The notes under the pieces are model-generated. The model was given only the letters and a program-made list of their open reading frames with translations. It searched no databases and was not told where the DNA came from. This document shows positions 46,374 through 58,414 of a stretch of 64,000 nucleotides of DNA, one piece after another (within the stretch, counting starts at the first letter, position 1; each line of letters begins with the position of its first letter). Position numbers and translations under genes: made by a program. This DNA comes from Psococerastis gibbosa (taxonomy: Eukaryota; Arthropoda; Insecta; Psocodea; Psocidae). The DNA lies in assembly GCA_963971405.1 (NCBI GenBank), contig OZ020485.1:6696001-6760000 (forward strand). Reading direction: 5' to 3'.

Positions 46374-49300
46374 TTACAAATGAGAGTTTTGCATCTTTGA
46401 CACCAGTCTCTTGAGCTGCTCATACGTAATCCACATTGCAATATTCCAACTAACCAGTCGACAAAATGACGGGGTAAATCTGTAACAAGGAGTGGACCAA
46501 ACTATGGGAAGCTTGTATAAGTTAACCGAAATTAGAGGATATAAAAAAAATTGGACTCGGCGGGATTCGAACCCACAGTCTACGCCTAACCGGGGCGTCG
46601 GTTCGAACCCCACCAAGTCCAGTTTTTTATATCCTGTAATTTCGGTTATAATGATAATAATGATAATAATATCAACCAAAGTTAATTTAATGCCAGTGTT
46701 ATATATGCAGTATATACCATATAATACTACAATATAACTTGTATAGGTGTTGAAAAATTTAAATATTTATTCAATAAGGCGCTTATTCTACCGACGTCAA
46801 TGGTTCACTATTGACGTGTTTGACGTGGTAGCAGACATTAAAGAAGTGTAAAAATGTCTGCTACCACGTCAATATCAGCAATATTTTGACTATTGACGTC
46901 GGTGGAATAAGCGCCAAATTGAGCCTCAGACTTGGGGACATCTGGGAATGTCTTAGAAATCCCACCTATATTATTCCATTAAGGCCACTGGGTGGTTTTG
47001 TACCGATAATGAAGAGGTTAGAAGCCAATGTGTACAAGTGACATTCTCTTACTTTTTGAGATAAGTGCACCATTACTATCTCCAAGAGATGTGAACAGCT
47101 AAACGGTATATCTCTGTCATACCTAGTTTCTGTGTTATAAGGGGTTGAAAATATTGTCCACCGTTAAAAGGATGTACAGACTTTCAAACTTCAACTGCGT
47201 TTTCCCCGAAATCAGCCTGGCAGTACTTGTAGACATTGGCTTCTAACCACTTCAAATGCACCAAACTGCACAGATAGAACTCAAGTTACAATGTCTTACC
47301 CTTTGTAGAAAGCACTAGGTCCCTCCTTGAGCATCATCCTGACACTGCAGTCTATCGCCCCTCTGTATTCTCCAGCTGCCGAGTTCATGTACCGGGTTTT
47401 TACCACATCAATCGGTGACGCCACAAACGTTGTGCATAATCCTACAATCATAATACCAACAGTGATAGTTTTTCTTGGCATCAGAGGGTTCATTCACAAC
47501 ATAAATTGAATGGAGCAACTTGATATATTGGAACTAAGTAAACGAAAGTTAGATCTAATTTTCAGGAATGTTGTGGCGGTTATACTTTTATAATGGACCA
47601 CCGTGGCTTTATGACCACCTTTGAGAACTCTTTTGAGCTCTACTATTGAATCTCATTCCAAAATTAGATAAAATTTGCATATTTTTCGTTTCTGGATAAA
47701 GAGACCTATTGTACGCGCAAAATAACTGTTTAAAAAAACGTTTGTAATTAATTTGGATTCAAACAACTATGCACCTCAATAACTCTTTGAGTTGCCGCTG
47801 TTGGTAATTCCTTTCCTGAGTTCATACGAAGCTACGATCGCATTGTGCCTGGAGACTCGCATAAGTACGAGTACGTTGCAAACTATGCCACCAAATGCCT
47901 CAATTTCTGATTTTCTTATTTTATTTATATGTTTTATTATTTAAATTATTTTTTCATTAGTGGTTAAGAAATGTTTTTGTAAAACTACACCCACCAGCAA
48001 TTACCGCAGATGTGAAATGACAGGTTATATTATCTTCCATCAGCTTTTTCTTGAGGAAGTAGTCTTTGATGGAATCGTAGCACACGATTTCAGACACATT
48101 TACTATAGCGTTACGGCCTATGTTGGGTAGAACACCTAGAACAAAAATTCTTGTTAGTATTTGCTGGTTGGCTGCCAAGGAAGACCTACCGGTACTGCTT
48201 TAAAATTAGCTACACTTTTATGTCAGCTTTTGTTATTCAATAAAGAATGAAAAAATATAGAATAAATGGCGCCTAACCATGAGCTAAGTAATGCTGATAG
48301 CGGTGAAACGTTTATTATGGATATTATTATATTATAATATTAGATTATGGCCAGATACTTCAAGCTTAATCTCAGTCACAACTTTTTGCCGCTTCATTGT
48401 TTACGCTGCGGATACCCATCATACCTGCCTGATCGCAACCGACTTTTCGGCTGCATACGTAGGACTTGGGTTGCAAAAGCGTTAAAAAAATTAATACCGG
48501 TTTTTACTTCTGAAGGGTTATGACAATTCATTTTCTTTTACTTTCACTAGTTTCTTTTAATGTTTGCGCATTCATTATTCCCAACCATATAGTAACACTC
48601 TAGGCCTTTCGTTTCAAAGCTCAGTTCCCTAATAACTGGATTATCCCGGCTAATAAAAAAATTTAAGAGAGTTTTCATAAAATAATAAATAAATTAGCAT
48701 GATCAAGCAGTAGAACCCAGGGTTGCTGCCGAGCCTCTGAATTACAATCGTAGAAGTCTACGCAGATGTTGGCGAAACGTTTGGAAGTGTGCTTTCAGTT
48801 TGACTGCAGCCTATTATTCACAATAATGAGTGACAGTAAGTTTTGCAAAGTTAATAAGGAGACTATTATGTATGTATACGGCCTATCATCCCGGATTCTA
48901 CTGCTTCATCACATAACTCCGGCCGTGAAAGCCTTTGTAATTACATAGCACCACTATTACCTTTCCAGAGGCCCTTGACGCCCTCTAGCTTGGCTATTGT
49001 GCGGTAGGCCTGTAGAGTGGAGGTATACCGAGCACCTCCTTTGTTAGCCTGTAGGCGCACTTTAACAACGTCGGTAGGCTGCGCTACAAGGACGGCTAGA
49101 CCGCCAGTCGTGATACCCGCCGCCACTCGCACAGAGAAATAAATGTCTTCCATTTGGTTTCCGCCTGAATGCAAAAAAATCAATGTAAGGTCAACTGAGC
49201 ATCATTCCCACTCGCTATGAACATTATCCGCCTAAAATTTTAGATCTATTGGTGTAATATAATAAGACTCCTTGTAGCTTCCTTGTGTGGTCCTGCTATC

Positions 49301-52300
49301 GGATTATTATTATTTTTTTTTTTTTTTAAATTGGGGTACAGGTGTTACCTGTGTGCACTTAAGCCTATTGGGCCTATTGTGCCCCCTACAACAAAGAATC
49401 TACATATCTACATCAGTTCCTCGAGGCCTATTTCCCTCAGGAGAGCCAGGACCTTGAGGGGATTTAGAAGTGGTAGGTCTTTTACATGTAATTGCAAGTT
49501 TCCCAAGCATGCTGCTCTTCTACGTGCGATTGCATCGCAGTGAAGGAGGATATGCTCGGGGTCCTCCGCTCCTTCGTTACAGAATCTGCATGCTCTAGAC
49601 TCTCTGACACCTATGTTGGTCAGATGTCCATTCAAGTTGCAATGCCCAGAGAGGAATCCTGTGATCACACGCAGATGTCTCCTGTTCATATTAATGCATA
49701 CTTGGGCTCTTTTGCGCTGGTGGCTTCCCAGGAGCATTTTGGCTTGCCGAAGGCCCGGCAATGAGGTCCAGTATTCAGCCACTTTCAGGTTCTCCCTGCC
49801 TTTAACAAATCTGCGGGCGAGGGTTTCCCCAACACCGCAAAAAGGTTCGGGTCCCGTAAAAGGGGAGGTAGCTCCCTATCGGATTATAGTTAACTGGCAA
49901 ATTTTGGTCGATTTCATCCTGCGGGCCTACTATGCCGTATGGTATTAACTTATTCTTATGGGGTTAAAAATGTATACAAAACAATTTTGAATATCACTTT
50001 CTATTCCAAAATTATCTGTTACATTTTTAATCCCAGCTTAAGATTAAAAATAATTGCCATAGTAGGCCCGCTGGACGGGTAAACAACTAAATACACCAAC
50101 TAATTTGTAAATTGTCATCTACCTATACATGAGTAGGGCCTATTGCTCTGAACACTTGTAACTCAAATTAATCACCAATCTTTGGGTAAAATTTCAGCTT
50201 AATCGGTGTATTATTGTAGAATTCTTATACGTACGAGTAGGCCTATATTGTATTTTATATTCATTTTAAATTTTCTTTGAGCCCATCTGCCCCAGAATTC
50301 AGTCTTATATATAACCATTTAAAACCCCATAGTGTAAAGTAGTGTATTAAAAAAGTGACGTATACTTTGGACTTAAATGTACGCTAGTAGAACTTGAACT
50401 GTGGGTTATCTGATACTGCATGTGTGTCACGAGGGTTGGTGACTCATGGCCCTGATTTCGGTAGAAGAGACAGAAAAATTATAATACGATAATTGCTGAT
50501 TGGGGTCCAAAGGAAAAAAATCGTAACATATTATTTCAAATCACAAAGCTTTCCTTATACTACTTATAAATTGGAAAGCCAAAAATAAAATTTGTGTTAA
50601 TAACAAGCATTATAACAGCATTTTGAATTTGAAATGTAAGCGCGCGCGTCCGCCTTTTTGACCTGAGGAAGTTTCCAGTCCCAGTCCGCCACTGCCGTCA
50701 CTATTACGCACCGTGAATGATGGTGAATCGGTTCAAAACTTACATTTTGTAATTGTTTGGTTCTAGAAGCCCCAGGAACTCTGTGAGGGGGAGGAGGTTT
50801 TAGTTGAAATTACTTTTGGTCTTTGGTGTTAGTTTTATTGTTGAGTGCTACCCTCGCACGCCGCAGTTTTGACTCGATTCACCACCATTTACGGTACAGT
50901 ATATACAGTAGGCTACATATATTTTATTATTATATTTTTTTTTACATAGATAAAGGTGCAGGATTTTTTTCAGACATTTGGTGGGGGTTTGTGATTCTTA
51001 TTAATGTTACGTTATTTAATATGATTTGAAACCTAAGTTGCTTACCTGTTACTGAACGTTGATAAAACAATTTAACAGGCTCATACAAGCCAATCCTAAT
51101 TGAAGCAAATGCCATCTGACGCTGCAAACCCGCGTTTAGCCCATTGTACAGACTCCTGAAATATTGTTACTACAATGTAATGAACTTCAACTCAATGGAT
51201 CAAAAGGAGATGAGCGGCATTGCAGTCGGTCTGTCAGTTCGTTTGATCATTGGTTTGTGTGTAAATCGAATTTTGTCATTTCGAGATTTCAACGGATTTA
51301 CGTGTTTTGAGGTCCCAGGAAACGAAAAAAGTTGGTTTTACGAAATGTCTGTCTGACATTCTCGTAACTCGATTTGCGGCCAAACTATAGAATTTGGTGG
51401 AATTCGGCATGTAGGTAGGTCAACAAAATTACTGTGCCAGTTTTTATTTCTTGAATAACTTCATTTTGGGGATTTAAACTCCAAAAACTCGAAAAAATGA
51501 CCTTTTTTTAAATACGGATTCGACGATTTCTTTTAAAACCCCCAATGATGGCTTGTATAAAATGACTAAAAAATATTTTTTCTGATGAAACTTTCTATAG
51601 AAGCTTTCTAACTTCGGATATGTTTTTTAGGTGCTGATTAGAGTAACAAAATCGATTATATAGGTTGCTTCTCCAAGCAGCCTTTCTTCCGAAGAAAAAA
51701 TTGTTTTTAGATGAAATTACGGTGTGGATAATCCATGCCCCAATAAATTGCATATCCTGCCATAATTACTGTGTAGTGTGCCCGTTATAGACTACGCACT
51801 CTTACCGATCAATGATCAATGCAATGGATGCAGTTAGGATCAGGAAAATCGAGGAAGCCGAAGTTGGACAATTATTTACCATAGGCTATTATCTATTTCA
51901 GTAGTACTTATTTTATTCATTTAGGACCTTTTATGGACCCAGGCCTAGTTATAGTGGCCCATAGGTCCCTTGTCCAATGCCAACGACCCCATAGATTTCG
52001 AACATTATTTGCATTGTTTCCGTATGCATTTTTGGTCATTGGCCAACGGTATATTGGTATTGGTATGCTGTACGTTCTCGATGTCAACTTACACCGGCTA
52101 CAAGCGATAATGGACAAGCTGAGACAAGCTTACCATTGATGCAATGAAACAGGCGGAAGCATTGCTTAACATGACTTAAAGTACAGATACGAGTCGGTCC
52201 CTCCACTAATTAATAAATAGGAAAGTATGTACGGGTTCACTCGTACCGGTTTTAAGTAATAAAACCTTTAACCAACCGCAGGCCTTCTTGTCGCGATATG

Positions 52301-52952
52301 GTGACCAGTGTTCCAAACATTCCCTGATATCTTGACCCGACAGAAATCACGTTTGGTGCTTCGCCTTGGATCTGAAAAATATCAAAACGCATGTTAGGCC
52401 GAATTCAGATTATCTATCTAAAGGGCCCGTTCCAAAGTCAGCTGTTAACTTGTTAATGTGAATGAGTACCGTAATAAAGTTATTGAAAACGTAAGTTTCG
52501 CCTATTTTCTATTAAATTTCAAAACATCACCAGGAACTTTGATAGAAAAAGGGTTTGGGTAGACCTAAAACTTTGCTCAGCATATTACCGTAAACTAAAT
52601 GAATAATACAAAATCCGGTGGTGGCACAGGCTTGATCCAGGGGTTACCAAAGTCTTGAATACGTAGATCTGGACTAATGGGCCGTGGTTTCAGGGAACAG
52701 ATCAATAAATAAATTAAATAATAAATCTATATTTCTGTTAAATTATACAATACAAGTAATTGACAAGAATGTATAAAGTAAAATCGTCAAAAATTGTTTG
52801 TGTATTATTTAAACGGTAAATTTAAAGTCCTACCTGTAGCCTGACTTTGGCAGTATCAAGAGGGAAGGTTGCGAAGTCAGCAATGCAAGCAGCTGTGCCT
52901 GCTGTGAGTAACTGTACCCCGAGACCTTGCTCGCCCGACATTGTGACGGCTT
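46374..52952 (-). CDS. UCP2: Mitochondrial uncoupling protein, UCP2-like (seven exons, 301 residues)
   Basis: Coding exons are 52941-52834 (ATG at 52941, exon opening at 52952), 52371-52277, 51155-51046, 49164-48961, 48135-47995, 47441-47300 and 46479-46374 (stop TAA). All joins are in phase and total 906 bases. The protein is an inner-membrane SLC25 carrier with the three tandem signatures PLDTAK (27-32), PTDVVK (134-139) and PIDVVK (229-234). UCP2-like marks are [69 protein letters not shown] and [15 protein letters not shown] near the end. Such carriers dissipate the proton gradient or export C4 metabolites. The length matches the family (about 300). Codons EAVT precede the chosen Met in frame, so a few extra residues from an upstream exon cannot be excluded. 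Introns contain several MITEs, a LINE end and a tRNA-like palindrome. Confidence 0.93.
46523..46648. repeat. tRNA-like palindrome
   Basis: Arms 46523-46575 and 46600-46648 are reverse complements over about 50 bases. Each arm carries a tRNA T-arm with acceptor end: GGTTCGAACCCCACC..AGTCCA on plus and GGGTTCGAATCCCGCC..AGTCCA on minus. Two B boxes therefore face each other with a 24-base centre. There are no D arms, so neither is a complete tRNA. It lies in the last UCP intron, about 45 bases upstream of the final exon. Confidence 0.8.
46778..46915. mobile_element. Hairpin MITE, private stem, loop type I
   Basis: Tips GGCGCTTATTCTACCGACGTC pair with the right end. The stem contains TCAATGGTTCACTATTGACG and is partly mispaired with AATATCAGCAATATTTTGAC on the right. 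The core is TTTGACGTGGTAGCAGACATT and the loop AAAGAAGTGTAAAAATG. Flanks are TAA and AAA. It lies in the last UCP intron. Confidence 0.9.
47765..47905 (-). mobile_element. SINE family S3, diverged
   Basis: ATACGAAGCTACGATCGCATTGTG and GGAGACTCGCATAAGTACG-like blocks (each shorter pieces of S3) appear in the minus-oriented order. It lies in a UCP intron. Confidence 0.5.
49310..49860 (-). mobile_element. LINE 3' end with RNase H-side zinc knuckle
   Basis: Minus frame 49408-49782 reads [40 protein letters not shown] and stops. A short 3'UTR follows to a poly-T stretch at 49311-49327 (poly-A on the element strand). It lies in a UCP intron, in the same orientation as the gene. Confidence 0.88.
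49919..50074. mobile_element. MITE R5, uninterrupted copy (empty site)
   Basis: CTGCGGGCCTACTATGCCGTA to CATAGTAGGCCCGCTGG form the terminal repeats. The sequence GCTTAAGATTAAAAATAATT at 50036-50055 is the empty version of the site filled by a hairpin MITE at 33836. Confidence 0.85.
50537..50585 (-). repeat. R4 end fragment
   Basis: CACAAAGCTTTCCTTATACTA and TTATAAATTGGAAAGCC are the reversed start of R4. Only about 50 bases are present. Confidence 0.55.
51255..52250 (+). repeat. Dispersed repeat R4, copy 2, diverged
   Basis: Shares GAGATTTCAACGGATTTACG, TTTTGAGGTCCCAGGAA and TACGAAATGTCTGTCTG with the copy at 24770. The end is recognisable as AAATAGGAAAGTATGTACGG and ACCGGTTTTA at about 52216-52255. 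About 250 bases of unrelated sequence (51820-52140) appear to be inserted. It lies in a UCP intron. Confidence 0.65.
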
Positions 52953-53021
52953 CTGAAACAGACGATAGTGCAAAGTTTTCTCAGTATGTCATGAGATGTC
53001 TGATATATATCAGAAAACAAC

Positions 53022-53052
<31 letters not shown>
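53022..53052. repeat. TA dinucleotide microsatellite
   Basis: About 15 TA units, just upstream of the UCP exon carrying the start codon. Confidence 0.9.
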
Positions 53053-53056
<4 letters not shown>

Positions 53057-53688
53057 AAAATGGGCTGTATTGGTATACCTACATTACAAAACTGATTTCC
53101 TAGTGGTCCATAAGGTACCTTTTCTATTTCTACATCACAAATAACGGGTCTATGATACTGGGCTTATGCCTGAAATCAAACTCAATGTATGCATGATCAT
53201 TATTAATGTTAGACCATATGAGTCACCCGATTGTCCGATTCGTCTGGTTATAGACTGTGATTATGCAGATCTAGACTGGTATCACCATCAGCTGGCCACC
53301 AGGAAGTTATGCAAGGTCACCGGCACGTGCCAACTACATGTATACATCACACGTGTACCTCACAGGTGGCAGTACGAGACATCTATTGTCCTTAATATTA
53401 ATCGTCAATAACACGGTTGAACACGACCAGCTTTAAATTTAATTCTTTGTGTTTGCGCCAGTGATGATGTTGTTTACCTCAATTCCCTTCCGAGATTAAC
53501 ACGATCCATCACCCGTGCGGCTTCGTAGATTTCCACAGTAAACAATAAGTTACCAAGTTTGATGGCTAACTATACAGTGACTATACATTTTAATGAAACC
53601 ATTTGTACATGTACAGTAACTTGATCCCGGCTAAATAGAGAAATTTATTTTTGATCCTAGGCTGCGTAGGCTATTAACAACTAGCTTA

Positions 53689-53830
53689 GGCGCTTATTCC
53701 ACCTACGTCAATAGTCAATAGTAAATGTGGTATTGACGTGGTAACAGACATTAAAGACATACTAAAAATGTCTGCTACCACGTCAATACCACATTTACTA
53801 TTAACTATTGACGTATGTGGAATACGCGCC
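53689..53830. mobile_element. Hairpin MITE, private stem, loop type I, TTA duplication
   Basis: A near-perfect palindrome with TTA on both sides (53686-53688, 53831-53833). Tips GGCGCTTATTCCACCTACG, stem TCAATAGTCAATAGTAAATG, core TTGACGTGGTAACAGACATT, loop AAAGACATACTAAAAATG. The stem is the closest relative of the one at 33836 although the tips differ (GGCGCTTATT against GGCGGGGTTT). Confidence 0.93.
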
Positions 53831-53954
53831 TTATGCGTGTACATTTTGGTAGAGTATTGGGCCATAGCACCACCCCAATCTGATGTCATACATAGATTCC
53901 TCGCCTATCTGCAGTTTGGCTGTTTTCCAATTTATTCAGATCCAGAATGCTTTT

Positions 53955-54835
53955 TGCTCTCCAATTTATACGGAGTATAAGGAAAACTTTGTGATGGTCG
54001 AAATTTTCGATTCCGAGATTTCAACGGATTTACACGTTTTGAGGTCCCAGGAACCCAAAAAAGTGGTTTTTACGAAATATCTGTCTGTCTGTCTGTCTGT
54101 CGCTCTGTCTGTCTGTTCATCGATTTCCGGACAAACTACTCGGTGGATTTGAATGAAATTTGGCATGTAGATTTATAATGGGCTATTATATGGGCTAACT
54201 CAATTTGGGGGGGTTTTATTCTCAAAAAAATTCCAAAAAAATGTCTAAAAAAATATTTCTCAAAAACGGCTCCAACGATTTCTTTTAAATTCATATAGGG
54301 CCTATATTGTAATCGTTATTAATGTTGATAAAATGCGGGGGGTCGCTTGCCCCTTGATAGTTTGCTTCTGGGGGTAAAAAAAATAAAAATAACTAAATTT
54401 TCATGAAAAATGACTAAAAATAATTTTTCTGCGAAACCTTTCTACCGATGATTTCTAACTTCAGGCTTGTTTTAGCTATTAAATTGAGTAACGAAACAGG
54501 ACAGTTTGCTTTCCCAAAAAACAATTGGATTTTGTGCAAAAATTTTTAATTTTATTTTTTTTTGAAAAAATGAAAGCAAATTCACGCTGAAATGCATTGC
54601 GTGCCCTGCCATTATTCCTGTGTGGTAATGTGTTGGTCTGACCTGGTCTGACCTATCTAGAATTTACGTCACCTTCAGTGGATGACGCCCCCCCCCCCCC
54701 TCCCGTGATATCCGAAATTTAACCGTAGGAAAATTATTTACCGTGAAATTAATTATTTTCTCTCTCTATTAATCGATAAATTGGAAAGCATGTTTGAGTA
54801 AACTCGGACCGGTTCTTTTGTTGATAAGCACTTTC
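53955..54835 (+). repeat. Dispersed repeat R4, copy 3, most complete
   Basis: Runs from CTCCAATTTATACGGAGTAT through a GTCT microsatellite (54080-54115) and a C run (about 54689) to GATAAATTGGAAAGCATG and GACCGGTTCTTTT. About 880 bp with a short terminal inverted repeat. No coding frame. Confidence 0.78.
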
Positions 54836-54839
54836 CCCT

Positions 54840-55600
54840 TCTGGGTTTCTACGCTCATGTTAACCGGACTCTCTTAAGGGCAGGCGCGCGCTAGTCCAAA
54901 CCTCTGTCAGCTTTTACACTGAAGTAAATGGATCAACGAGCACTTCGAAAAAAGACGGACTCGGGGTCGTGGTTTGACTATTGCGTGGTGCCCTATGATC
55001 ATAGCCTATGTTAGGCCTGTTATAGACAGTACGTATGTAGCTATTTCATAGGTGACCTACTTGATAGGCCAGGCATAACTTTTAATATTTAATTCTAGAA
55101 ATAGGTTGGTAGACAGCTTAATTAAGGTAGGTTTAATAACTAAGAGTTATGAATCCTTAATAGTGTTATCCATTTAGGTTGTGATCGTGGACACAGCAGG
55201 TAACCTTTGATACGTGATAAACCATATAGATAGAAATATCGTATTTGATGACACTTTCTTCTCTTGTTTACCAACAAGTTGAGCAACAAATTAACATTCA
55301 GTTATTGACCCAATGCGATAACGTTTCCTGTCGGTAGGCTGTGATATTATCAAATCCATGTCACACAAGCCAGCTAACTCCAGTTCACTCGGTGGCGGTT
55401 CTAAAGGGCTAAAAAGCATTGTCCTAACGGCTAATATGACTTCCTCAAAACTTCTTCACCGTTTGGGATGGTTGAACCATATAGGTCACAGCCTACATGT
55501 TTTCCTCTAGCACTGAATATAAATTGGACAAACCTACAACATAAGCCTACAACGGCTACCGAAAGGCCCGCTGGAGTGGCCATTTAAAAGCATGATGGAG
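54840..55600. other. Upstream of UCP, no gene seen
   Basis: No repeat or coding family recognised. A non-coding first exon or promoter of UCP could lie between here and 52952, but no motif decides it. Confidence 0.4.
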
Positions 55601-55639
55601 AACGCAAGTTCTTTGTTAAAGGGATATGATGTTCCCTTC

Positions 55640-56270
55640 TCACGTGTAATAGTGTGCAATGTATTGGGGTACGGACATCCATAATTTCGTCAAAAAACCA
55701 TGTTTGCTGCAAAACCAAAAGTTTCCTGATGAAAGCAATCTGTTTCATTTTGTTACTCTAGTTAGTATCTAAAACATGGCTGATAATAGAATGTACCTAT
55801 AGATAAAAATTGTTTTTTGGTCATTATTCACGAAAATTAACGTCTTTTTATTTTTGTGCCGCCAGAACTTAACTAGGCTATTAAGGGGGAAATTCCTAGT
55901 GGGGTTTGTTTATATATTGATACTAATTAACTTAAAAGCCTTGGCCAATTTAAAAAAAAAAAAATAGTTGGAGCCGTTTTTTATTTAAAAAAAAAAAAAA
56001 GGTTTAGACGTAGTTCGGCCGTTTTTTGGGGTAAAACTCCTAAAATTGAGTTAGTCCAAATTAGCAAAAAGAATTTCCGAGACATGTTTTTTATCTTCGT
56101 CAAAATCCATCGAGTAGTTTGTTCATAGGCAGACAGACATTTCCTAAAAACCACTTCTTTTGGTGACTGGTACCTCAAAACGTGTAATTCTGTTGAAATC
56201 TCGAAATTGAAATTTTCGACAATTATAATCACAAAGTTTTCCTTACTGGCGTATAAATAGGAATTAAAGC
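55640..56270 (-). repeat. Dispersed repeat R4, reverse copy, partial
   Basis: On the minus strand it reads AATTTCGAGATTTCAACAGA, GAGGTACCAGTCACC and CAAACTACTCGATGGATTTT, in the R4 order. It is shorter than the other copies and lacks the GTCT repeat. Confidence 0.65.
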
Positions 56271-56414
56271 AATAAAATTGGAAAATATATAATACGACTA
56301 GTAACAAATACCGAGCTTTTTCTCTAGTCCCAGTAGGCTTATTGTAAAGTTTCTACAAGGTAGTAAAATAGATCTTCAGTCGCTTTGCTTTCCCTAAGTA
56401 CCGTTACCGTAGTT

Positions 56415-56625
56415 ATATAAATAAATATTTACTTTTTTGTTCCTTTACTAAGCCAGCCTAGCGGAGTTAGGGCTATAAAGCCCTCTCTTACACTCAACTA
56501 GGAAAGCCCGGGACCGCCTGCTTTACATGCCCTCCGAAGCATGGCCAGAAAATGTGGGACTCGAGCCAACAGCCTTTCAGGTAAAAGTCGGAATCTGTAC
56601 CACTACTCTACATCTTCATGTAGTA
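56415..56625 (-). mobile_element. tRNA-derived SINE S2, minus orientation
   Basis: On the minus strand: A box GTAGAGTAGTGGTACAGAT and B box GTTGGCTCGAGTCCCAC, then the S2 body and an A/T tail at 56416-56432. It is about 90 percent alike to 22135-22332 by eye. Confidence 0.85.
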
Positions 56626-57046
56626 AGAAGGGTAGGTCATAGGACTAGGTTACCAATTGGCAGGCAAATTCGACTCGAACCTTATGAGTACCTGCACCCC
56701 TGGAACCAGCATAATAACTACCTACTGAGACACCTATAATTTTACATTCTATTTTGTCAATAGTTATTAGAAGGTATAGCCTACCTGTTGGTTTAGTAAT
56801 GTGGAAACTGGGAAGCAGACTATATGACGCTGCTACCTCTTTCCATCACTGCACTCGACTAACCGCTTGACGCGACCGCTAACTGCTAACCGCGTCAGTC
56901 AATTCTGAGCCAATACAGGCTTACGATCTATAAAAGGCCTACTACTGTATCGTAGAATATTTTATGATACTTATCAACTAAATAGAACTTCCTATTTCAT
57001 TTTGTTCTTTTTTTTTTGTTACATATCCTAATAAGTTATTCTGACT

Positions 57047-57170
57047 AGAGTTCTATATAGGAGAGATGGACATTCGAGCGCTCCCAAAATATTTTTTGTA
57101 TTCTGGGACCACCCATTCAAAATATTTCTGTACCATATGCCATCTCTCCTATATAATATATAGAACTCAA
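57047..57170. mobile_element. MITE family C, third copy
   Basis: GAGTTCTATATAGGAGAGATGG and the complement at 57145-57168, with CATTCGAGCGCTCCCAAAAT inside. The shortest and cleanest copy of the family. Confidence 0.75.
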
Positions 57171-57242
57171 ATTACTGCGGTACCCTAACTTCCTCAGACC
57201 ATGTCTTCGATTTCTCTATCGAAAGCTTGGGGACGTGGGTGG

Positions 57243-57330
57243 GTCAATCGTCTTTAAATAAATAAATGATCATTTATTTCCAAACAGACATAAGTCCAAT
57301 AAAATGCAAATCTTATACAGAAAATTGAGT
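57243..57330 (-). mobile_element. LINE 3' tail, minus orientation
   Basis: AAATAAATGATCATTTATTT and GTCCAATAAAATGCAAATC are the reverse of the LINE 3' end at 30520-30575. Confidence 0.6.
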
Positions 57331-57339
57331 ACAATTTAA

Positions 57340-58400
57340 ATTCTAGGAAAATGAAGACCTTGCCAATAGGTTAATATTATACTGATTTTTTTTTGTGTTT
57401 TGGTTAATAATTTCGCCTACAGCATTTATGAATGAAAGAAATGAAAGAAATGCAATGCATGCTGGCTACTTCATACGATCAATATATAGGGCTATACATA
57501 GCTTATGAAAATTTGGTTAGTTTCCCACTTTCGGCCATGCACACTTATCTTGCCTCTAGAACTTGTGAATCTTAGCATTAAAAACAACGTAAACCCCTTC
57601 ACTAATGCACCCGACTTGCGAAAGCGGACAACTTCAAGACGGCAGCCACCTTCTGGTTTGCCCGGGACTAGGAGATGCAGATCTTTTAGACACCAACGAC
57701 AAGGCCATTCGTTTTGTTTAAACGTGTTCAGGCCCGGACACGTTAAGTAAGTACCTACTGTGTCCTACGGGCCCTCACCGTGGCCTGGGACTTTGCCAAA
57801 ATCTACTCCTAAGTACCTACTAGTGCAAAGAAAAAAAGAACTTTCATCTGAATATACAGAGGTGCTGGCTAACTAACATACATTATGTATGATGTCCGCA
57901 GTAAATTTCATGACGGTCTCTTTACATGAAGCCCCCCTCAAGAGCAGATCGGAGTACCCCTACAACGCGTTTTTTGAACTAACACTAAGCCATCAAAAAT
58001 GTCCCCTAAATTAGCAGAAATACCCCTCTACATTTCGATACATGACATTTGGCCTTCACCAACCACAGTATTTTTGAACTCCTTCCTCGGGACTTGTTTT
58101 TTGTATTAATCAACTTCAATAATAATAATTCTGTGTTATAAAGAGCTACGTATTATCACCTATCAAAATGTCTTCGGTTTGTACTGATATTTTTAACGGC
58201 TGTACACTTGCGGATCCAGCTATGGGCTAATGGGGCTAAAGCCCCCCCCCCCCTCTCTTACACTAGATAAAACGCACTTTCAAAAAAAGTCTTCACTCTA
58301 TCATAGACCTCCGACTCCATCCACTAGTTCAGCCCCCCCCCCCTCTAAAAATTTCTAGATCTGCTAGTGCGGCTGTACCTTCGATATTTCATGAGATATT
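57340..58400. other. Intergenic, no gene seen
   Basis: Contains C runs at about 58242 and 58333 and short frames without resemblance to any family. Confidence 0.5.
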
Positions 58401-58414
58401 TGATGTTTACTTCA

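Noticed and set aside
46560-46620. Complete tRNA gene
   Set aside because: T arms and acceptor ends exist on both strands, but there is no D arm or anticodon stem; it is a foldback built from tRNA 3' halves.
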